A stretch of DNA of 64,000 bases from contig CP136061.1 of NCBI GenBank assembly GCA_032622095.1, positions 87,910,983 to 87,974,982 of the forward strand, in the 5' to 3' direction. Source of the DNA: Siphonodentalium dalli (Eukaryota; Mollusca; Scaphopoda; Gadilida; Siphonodentaliidae). Position 1 is the first letter of the stretch, and the number at the start of each line of letters is the position of its first letter. The translations under genes were made by a program, and so were the position numbers. The notes under the pieces were generated by a model. It ran no database searches. It was given only the letters and a program-made list of their open reading frames with translations, and had not been told where the DNA came from. Shown here in pieces: positions 60,301-64,000 of this stretch.

Positions 60301-62411
60301 CATGTACTTTTGTTTATGTTTACTTTACGATTGCTAGAATATTTTCGCCGGAATATGCCGATGTGACTTTATGAGGTCAATTGAGTTTGCATACTTTTAA
60401 AAATATGTAAACACAGTCGTAATTCTTTCACATTAAATTACCGCTTAAAATTGACCATTGATGTGGTGTTCAGATTAAATGTCATGTCTTCTATGGAAAT
60501 TATAATGGAAATTATGGAATATACCCGTTTATTGTCGCAATTGTGATATTTGATTACATTTAATTGTGGTTTTATCTGAGCTTGTCACTAATGCATAACT
60601 CATGTCATATAAAGCCTATAGGGATGTTCTTATATTAATACTAGCATCTGGCTATCCCAATATCTTACCTTGTTTTAGTAGACTTGGACTAGCCAATGGT
60701 TAATGGTGAGCTTCATCATATACACGCATTTATATTTTAACCCTTTAACCCCTCCATGACTGGAGCTTTCTGAAATTTTGCGAAAACCCTGTGCCAATGT
60801 ATTCTCTTATATATGCGAGGCTCCCTATGGGAGACTTGAATATATAAGAGTATACCCTGACACAGAATCTTTAATGCTGCACCAGTGCAGCTCCCGTCAT
60901 GAAAGGGATAAGGGAAGTAAAATGTTGCATCAATTTCATTTCTTCCCTTCTCTGCTGTCAGCGCCTGCCATGGCAAGAAGTGTGTCAAGCTCTAAGATCA
61001 GCAGCAGGCCAATGGTTAATGGTGAGCTTCATCATATACATGCATTTCTGTTTTAACTCTTTCAACTGGGGTTACTGGAAATTTCCTAATATCCTAATTT
61101 ACATTCGATTATGGATTGCCCAAATTTCTGCAAACAAATGTCATAATATATATATGGTTTATACAATAAATGTTCCTGTTGTATAATTAACTGCATCTTA
61201 ATTTACATTTGAAAATAAATTATATTTACCTGATTTTATTTTATAGTGTTATAGTTATTATTTTAAATATTTAAAGTTTGTCCTACAACCCTGGGAATGT
61301 GGCGTTTTAAATGTATATTTCAGGATTTAAAGGGTGAATTCACTTTTTTTTGCTCATTTTGCTATAGGCTAAATATTGCCTCTGAAACAACAATATTTAT
61401 TTTTTATGGAATCATTTTTCTATGTGTTATATGTGTTATACAATTGAAAATAATTTAGCTGAATCAATGATAATTGTTATAGAATTATCTGTATCCTCTC
61501 AGGCTCTCTGTACTGATTCTTATCACGCCCATAAGAGTGCTTCCAGTTCTTGAAGTTAAATCATGCCTTGTATGGAAGCAAAGTGCCTACAGTTTCATTT
61601 GTTCAGTTTTATGACATAATAACGTTGCAAGTTTTCGAGCTATATGAATGCAGACACAAGATAGACTGAAACCTCCCGATCATTAAACCCTCCATGAGCG
61701 GAGCTTCCCGAAATTTTGCGAAAACCCTGTGCCAATTCATTCTCTGATATATGTAAGGTAGCCGCACATATATATATAAGAGAATATATTGGCCAAACAT
61801 TAGTTACATTGATCTTGGAAGCCAGTGCGTTCTACTACATATGCAAGGATCCCTATCGGAGAGAATGCACTGGAACATGATCTTTAATGCTGCACCAGCA
61901 GGTTTTGGGAATTAATTATATAAAAGTGACGTCTCTCTGGCATCATCAGAGAGGTTAACAGGGACACAAGCCTTGAATAATGTGTCTGCCATTGGGCTAG
62001 CATATTTATTATAATTTTAAAAAATGTAAGAAAAAATTGTTAAGAATGTAATAAAAAAATGATAAAATTGTTAAAAAATGTAAGAAAATATTATAAAAAA
62101 TTATAAAATTGTTGAAGAATATAATAAAACATGAAAATGATAACATTTGTTATAGAATGTAAGAAAAACTTATTAAAAATTGCTAATGAATGTAAGAAAA
62201 ATTAATAAAAAAAATTGTTAGGCCAAAGCATTCTCTTATAAATGTGAGATGACCTATGATCTTTAATGTTGCCCCAGCGCAGCTCCCGTCATGAAAAGCT
62301 TAAATGTTTTGATTAAGATTTTATTGATGTATCTATGGTTAAAAACCACTTTCCTTATATTTATTCTTACAGGTAATGTTCCTGGTGCAGGAAATAAGAA
62401 GAATCTCAATG
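51205..62411 (+). CDS. Multi-exon gene for a basic, disordered protein segment; possibly the tail of a kinesin-14 (KIFC1-like)
   Basis: Eight exons join in one frame through GT-AG sites: 51205-51309, 52103-52154, 54963-55046, 55644-55706, 56734-56805, 58944-59003, 60962-61021 and 62373-62411. The first junction is phase 0, all later ones phase 1. The product (182 complete codons plus one base) has clusters of K/R (KAPTPVTKKRPASSPD, TSKRLKTSNGP), many S, P, N and G, and no fold. Several exons end in N|G. KKRP and KRLK resemble nuclear localisation signals. The order LLKPSFLKAP, KKRP, KRLK, then K/S/P-rich spacer resembles the microtubule-binding N-terminal tail of KIFC1-type kinesins, but no coiled coil or motor is in the window, so this is a hypothesis. 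Both gene ends are missing. Introns hold many hairpin MITEs. Confidence 0.72.
51416..51640. mobile_element. Mariner-type fold-back MITE in intron A-B
   Basis: Ends TATAGTAATGCCC and GGGCATTACTGT; arms match the 23.7-kb copy through 'aaccaca(t/g)cagaattatggg' and 'gctttccnatgaatggcaac'. The left terminal C is changed to T and an 'aaattaggg' duplication sits near the right end. Confidence 0.8.
52103..52154 (+). CDS. Multi-exon gene, exon B
   Basis: TTACAG acceptor and GTGAGT donor. Reads KVCEQPTSKRLKTSNGP and one further base. Confidence 0.75.
52223..52622. mobile_element. TTAACCCTTTACCC MITE, copy 2
   Basis: Exactly 400 bp including both TTAA, same orientation as 28306-28724, in intron B-C. 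Confidence 0.9.
52970..53369. mobile_element. TTAACCCTTTACCC MITE, copy 3, opposite orientation
   Basis: Exactly 400 bp including both TTAA. It starts TTAACCCTTTACCCAACAGA, the end that lies at the right in the other copies. Only 347 bp from copy 2, so the two could pair over their whole length in a transcript. Confidence 0.9.
53411..53850. mobile_element. Two GAATGAGGTCCCC hairpin fragments in intron B-C
   Basis: Hairpins at about 53428-53521 and 53735-53829 each pair 'gaatgaggtcccc / gaatggggtcccc' with its inverse. They may be the two halves of one element like that at 54445-54933 with altered ends; the boundaries were not fixed. Confidence 0.65.
54445..54933. mobile_element. hAT-type MITE with GAATGAGGTCCCC hairpins, intact target duplication
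   Basis: The ends CAGGCCTCAAAATAT and ATATTGAGGCCTG are inverted and flanked by gtgtaagc (54437-54444 and 54934-54941). One hairpin lies near each end; the middle holds unrelated AT-rich sequence. Confidence 0.83.
54963..55046 (+). CDS. Multi-exon gene, exon C
   Basis: TTTCAG acceptor and GTAAGC donor. Reads AATGLTKSVGAVNGLNKGVG then ASNRISRP, phase 1 on both sides. Confidence 0.75.
55644..55706 (+). CDS. Multi-exon gene, exon D
   Basis: TTTCAG acceptor and GTTTGT donor, 63 bp, phase 1-1. Reads GVALNGITGTKTMTARPPVN plus T. Confidence 0.72.
55785..56295. repeat. Intron duplication flanking a MITE
   Basis: 55785-55912 ('aacttccttttgactttgcc', 'tggttgatatgtatgtcatc', 'aattgaagttgtta') is repeated at about 56175-56290 with about 20% differences. 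The TTAA MITE lies between the copies. Confidence 0.72.
55913..56164. mobile_element. TTAACCCTTCC hairpin MITE in intron D-E
   Basis: The left end is TTAACCCTTCCATGACTGGA and the right end TCATGAAAGGGTTAA, with two 'gcattctcttatatatg' hairpins inside. 252 bp including both TTAA. Confidence 0.85.
56734..56805 (+). CDS. Multi-exon gene, exon E
   Basis: TTTTAG acceptor and GTAAAT donor, phase 1-1. Reads GKPVNGGLSTMKRNPTKKPS then PIMN. Confidence 0.72.
56940..57160 (+). pseudogene. Decayed tandem copies of the end of exon E and its donor region
   Basis: Words such as 'aaaacctagctcaattaaaa', 'tgataatctggtgagaatat' near 57010-57055 and 'aaaaatctagctcaattaac' with 'aatgataaatctgtcgagaa' near 57083-57125 repeat the exon E end and following intron (aaaacctagtccaattatga, atggtaaatctttaagaata). 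A weaker third copy is near 56958. None keeps the frame, acceptor and donor together. Confidence 0.62.
57248..57965 (+). mobile_element. hAT element copy 2, inverted relative to 25.2 kb, truncated
   Basis: It begins 'aggctcctgcgaatattcga', the mirror of the 26.26-kb end, and follows that element backwards to 'caatttgcaattttgcatg' (25.5 kb). The other terminal repeat is missing. A BED-finger reading starts near 57723 (MSSIIHIYFKHDKAAG, CVEC, WNHLFKKHQ) but carries a stop and frameshift after CNM. Confidence 0.8.
57969..58143. other. No feature recognised
   Basis: Intronic spacer. Confidence 0.3.
58144..58405. mobile_element. TTAACCCTTC hairpin MITE, right TTAA mutated
   Basis: The left end is TTAACCCTTCTATGACTGGA; the right end reads TCATGAAAGGGTGAA, so TTAA has become TGAA. 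Two hairpins are inside. Confidence 0.82.
58451..58850. mobile_element. TTAACCCTTTACCC MITE, copy 4
   Basis: Exactly 400 bp including both TTAA, nearly identical to the copies at 52223 and 52970, in intron E-F. Confidence 0.9.
58944..59003 (+). CDS. Multi-exon gene, exon F (duplicated exon, copy 1)
   Basis: TGTCAG acceptor and GTGAGC donor, phase 1-1, 60 bp. Reads APAMSRSVSSSKISSRTMVN. Copies follow at 59696 and 60962. Confidence 0.75.
59051..59217. mobile_element. TTAACCCTT-family MITE next to exon F
   Basis: The left boundary is mutated to TTAGCCCTTCCATGACTGG; the right is GTCATGTAAAGGTTAA. One hairpin remains. A copy sits at the same distance after the second exon copy (60745), so the MITE was there before the exon duplicated. 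Confidence 0.75.
59214..59560. mobile_element. TTAACCCCTTGG element
   Basis: The left end TTAACCCCTTGGAGAGTA and right end TACTCACCAAAGGGTTAA are inverted with TTAA and share the TTAA at 59214 with the preceding MITE. It contains two 'cgacatatatgt(c/t)gttctact' repeats near its right end. Confidence 0.62.
59696..60705 (+). pseudogene. Dead copy of the duplicated exon, split by a transposon
   Basis: 59696-59749 plus 60701-60705 correspond to exon F/H. Three defects are visible: the acceptor CAG is CAA (59693-59695), one G is missing in AGCAGCAGG, which shifts the frame, and 942 bp of transposon with its 9-bp duplication split the last codons. The donor GTGAGC after 60705 is intact. A Ser codon of the others is TGC here. 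Confidence 0.85.
59750..60691. mobile_element. 942-bp Mutator-type element inserted in the dead exon copy
   Basis: The ends TAGTCCAA...CTAAAAC / inverse are arms of about 100 bp ('gatagccagatgctagt', 'gaacatccctataggcttta'). The 9-bp duplication gccaatggt is at 59741-59749 and 60692-60700. Exon copies without insert give the empty site. Same ends as the 120-bp element at 36601. Interior AT-rich, non-coding. Confidence 0.9.
60745..60911. mobile_element. TTAACCCCTCC hairpin MITE after the dead exon
   Basis: The left end is TTAACCCCTCCATGACTGGA; the right end GTCATGAAAGGGATAA has lost TTAA. Position relative to the exon matches 59051-59217. Confidence 0.78.
60962..61021 (+). CDS. Multi-exon gene, exon H (duplicated exon, copy 3)
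   Basis: TGTCAG acceptor and GTGAGC donor, phase 1-1. Reads APAMARSVSSSKISSRPMVN, two residues different from exon F. Confidence 0.75.
61022..61682. other. Intron with a decayed TTAA MITE start
   Basis: 'ttaactctttcaactggggt' at about 61055 resembles the eroded start of the MITE found after exons F and G. The rest is AT-rich. Confidence 0.4.
61683..61905. mobile_element. TTAAACCCTCC hairpin MITE, truncated at the right
   Basis: It starts TTAAACCCTCCATGAGCGGA and carries two eroded hairpins; it stops after 'ctttaatgctgcaccagc'. Confidence 0.72.
61990..62221. repeat. AAAATTGTTAARAATGTAAGAAA repeats
   Basis: Irregular units of 'ttataaaattgttaa(a/g)aatgt' and 'aagaaaa' fill the block. They match the spacer between the two hairpins of the 400-bp TTAA MITE, in reverse orientation, as if that spacer had expanded. 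Confidence 0.65.
62222..62303. mobile_element. TTAACCCTT-family MITE, right part
   Basis: It carries 'gccaaagcattctcttata' and the right end 'cagctcccgtcatgaaaagc' followed by TTAA at 62300-62303. Confidence 0.65.
62373..62411 (+). CDS. Multi-exon gene, exon I
   Basis: TTACAG acceptor and GTAAGT donor, phase 1-1. Reads GNVPGAGNKKNLN. It is the last exon recognised; the gene must continue beyond. Confidence 0.72.
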
Positions 62412-63276
62412 GTAAGTTACTCCGATAGATGCTTGTTATCCCCCACCTCCCTAACAAACAAAGTTTGGCAGAGGTTATAGATCTGTTTTCCGTTTGTGCA
62501 TCTGTAACAACTTCAAATCAGTTCACTCAATTCCCAAATCCCACCCCACACCATTTCTTATCTTATCTCTTGCTATCTGCTGTTGAGCGCGATCTACTAA
62601 ATTCAACACTGAGCTATCTAAAGTTACAAATCTGCAAAAATTCCCATCTGACTTGGCCCAAACAGCCTTCTGTCGTCTGGGACATTTGAGCGAATCAGAC
62701 CGATCTGGCAGAGGACTTACAAAAAAGCCACAATAGGCTTGTTGTCGTTAACGCATAAGTGTAATCGAGTTATCATTCTTTCGACTAGTACTTTTGTTCC
62801 GTCGCCACAGTACTATGAATATGATCTGGTGGTCACATCAGTGTCCCACCTCTATCGAATATTACATTACTTAGGACCATATATTTTTGTCTCTGAAAAT
62901 TTGTCTGAAGTTCAGCGTAAAAAATTACATTTCAGAACAAGTCAGCATATATGAGACAAGATAATGTAAAAATATGAACGCTTGGTTCTATACCTAATGC
63001 GTTATACCTATCCCGATTAGGATTCAAGAGTTCGACTGGTACGAGAATTCCAATGTACATTGATTTGTAAAAATATGCTAGATAAAACATGCGTTGTCTC
63101 CGTTGTCAGAAAACCTCTCCAAAAACTTATTGTTAGGATGTTAATAAGTGCTGATTTGATTCTAGATTCGATTCAATATGATATCCTTGACCTGATTCGA
63201 TTTGAGATTCGATTCGAGTCGCAATTTGTCAGAGTCTATCATCAATGACACATCATGTTACAATCAACCATTCACA
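62412..63276. other. No further exon recognised; hAT end fragment at 63150-63235
   Basis: 'ctgatttgattctagattcg' to 'gagattcgattcgagtcgca' repeats the sub-terminal TCGAATC clusters of the hAT elements at 25.2 and 57.2 kb. No terminal repeat is left. Confidence 0.5.
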
Positions 63277-64000
63277 GCCTGTTTAAAAGGGCCTTGATTT
63301 TGGCCATTCATGTACTACTCACTAAATGCATGAATAAATTATGACAATTTCCTCAAGAATATACTTATAGTATAGCATTATGATGATATGAATGCAATAT
63401 TATTCACAAAACACCTTTGTGTCTGAGAAATTACAGGTCGACTGTTGTTTAGAATATCACAAAAAGCGCAGTGGATTGTTTATAAGCCGAGTCATGATAT
63501 TGCGCCATTTCCTTATTTAGATTCATGCGCTTGATATTTGGTGCGCCTACAACTTACAACTCACAATACGACTCATAGTAATATTTCTTATTTGGTATGT
63601 ATTACCATATATAGGTTAGGAGGAAATACTAACTTGATTGAAAAAATTTCATCTCTTTGCAAGAACAATTATATTATTTACACGTTTTCTGTCTGATCTT
63701 TTCCCAATCATGAAATAACATGGATTAGCTTGATATTGAACTGACAGCGGGTAGAAAGGGTCGATTGTTAATTTTATCTACGCATTCCACAGTGCAACAG
63801 AACATTTTCATTGGACGATAGAGTAGTTCCAAGTGTTTGTCTATAAACAATCGGTTCCATAACATTTTTGATGTTTGATTACATAACCAAGGGTACAAAC
63901 GTGACAATGACATGCAATGTACGAGATATTTATGATTGGTATAAGAACAACATCTGTCTATTGTGTAATATTCTTTCTTTTTATGGCGGTTTTAGTGGAT
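63277..64000. mobile_element. Relative of the 32.8-kb TTAA element, cut by the window end
   Basis: It begins near 'tttaaaagggccttgatttt' and shares 'ttcctcaagaatat(a/g)ct' and, near the end, 'gtgacaatgacatgcaatgt', 'tatttatgattggtataaga' and 'ctttttatggcggtttt' with 32812-33313 and, inverted, with the piggyBac right arm. Confidence 0.62.

Overview
The window is animal nuclear DNA: AT-rich, gene-poor, with intron-split genes and dense DNA transposons and MITEs. The repeats (a 'gggccataactctg' family with attached GGAC/CGTC tracts, Penelope-like, piggyBac, hAT and Mutator-like pieces) suggest a marine lophotrochozoan, most likely a mollusc. That is inference; no species is claimed.

Only two host genes can be supported. 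The first is LSM8 (minus strand, three coding exons between 33479 and 29481), a ring subunit of the nuclear LSM2-8 complex that binds U6 snRNA. Its short first exon was not found. The second is a plus-strand gene with at least eight small in-frame exons between 51205 and 62411. They encode a Lys/Ser/Pro/Asn-rich, probably disordered segment and almost all share phase 1. It resembles the basic N-terminal tail of a kinesin-14 (KIFC1-like), but the diagnostic domain is not in the window. One exon has been duplicated in tandem; the middle copy lost its splice acceptor, lost one base and then received a 942-bp transposon.

Layout: 0-3.6 kb, a piggyBac transposase with one frameshift between long inverted arms. 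3.6-10 kb, unannotated DNA with small satellites and hairpins. 10.17-13.95 kb, a three-level nest of transposons with intact target duplications at each level. 14-17.2 kb, unannotated DNA and a 326-bp tandem array carrying the same 12-bp motif as the piggyBac arms. 18-20.1 kb, a Penelope-like GIY-YIG fragment, a palindrome with a hammerhead-ribozyme core and two tandem arrays. 20-29 kb, TTAA-type, mariner-type and hAT-type MITEs. 29.5-33.5 kb, LSM8. 34.1-49 kb, large hAT, TTAA, Harbinger-like and other elements. 49.4-50.5 kb, minisatellite and CGTC repeats. 51.2-62.5 kb, the multi-exon gene, whose introns are loaded with hairpin MITEs. 62.5-64 kb, repeat fragments.

Insertion calls rest mainly on target-site duplications read at both ends: 8 bp for hAT, 9 bp for Mutator-like, TTAA for piggyBac-like, TA for mariner-like, TAA for Harbinger-like and 7 bp for an unassigned CAGGG family.
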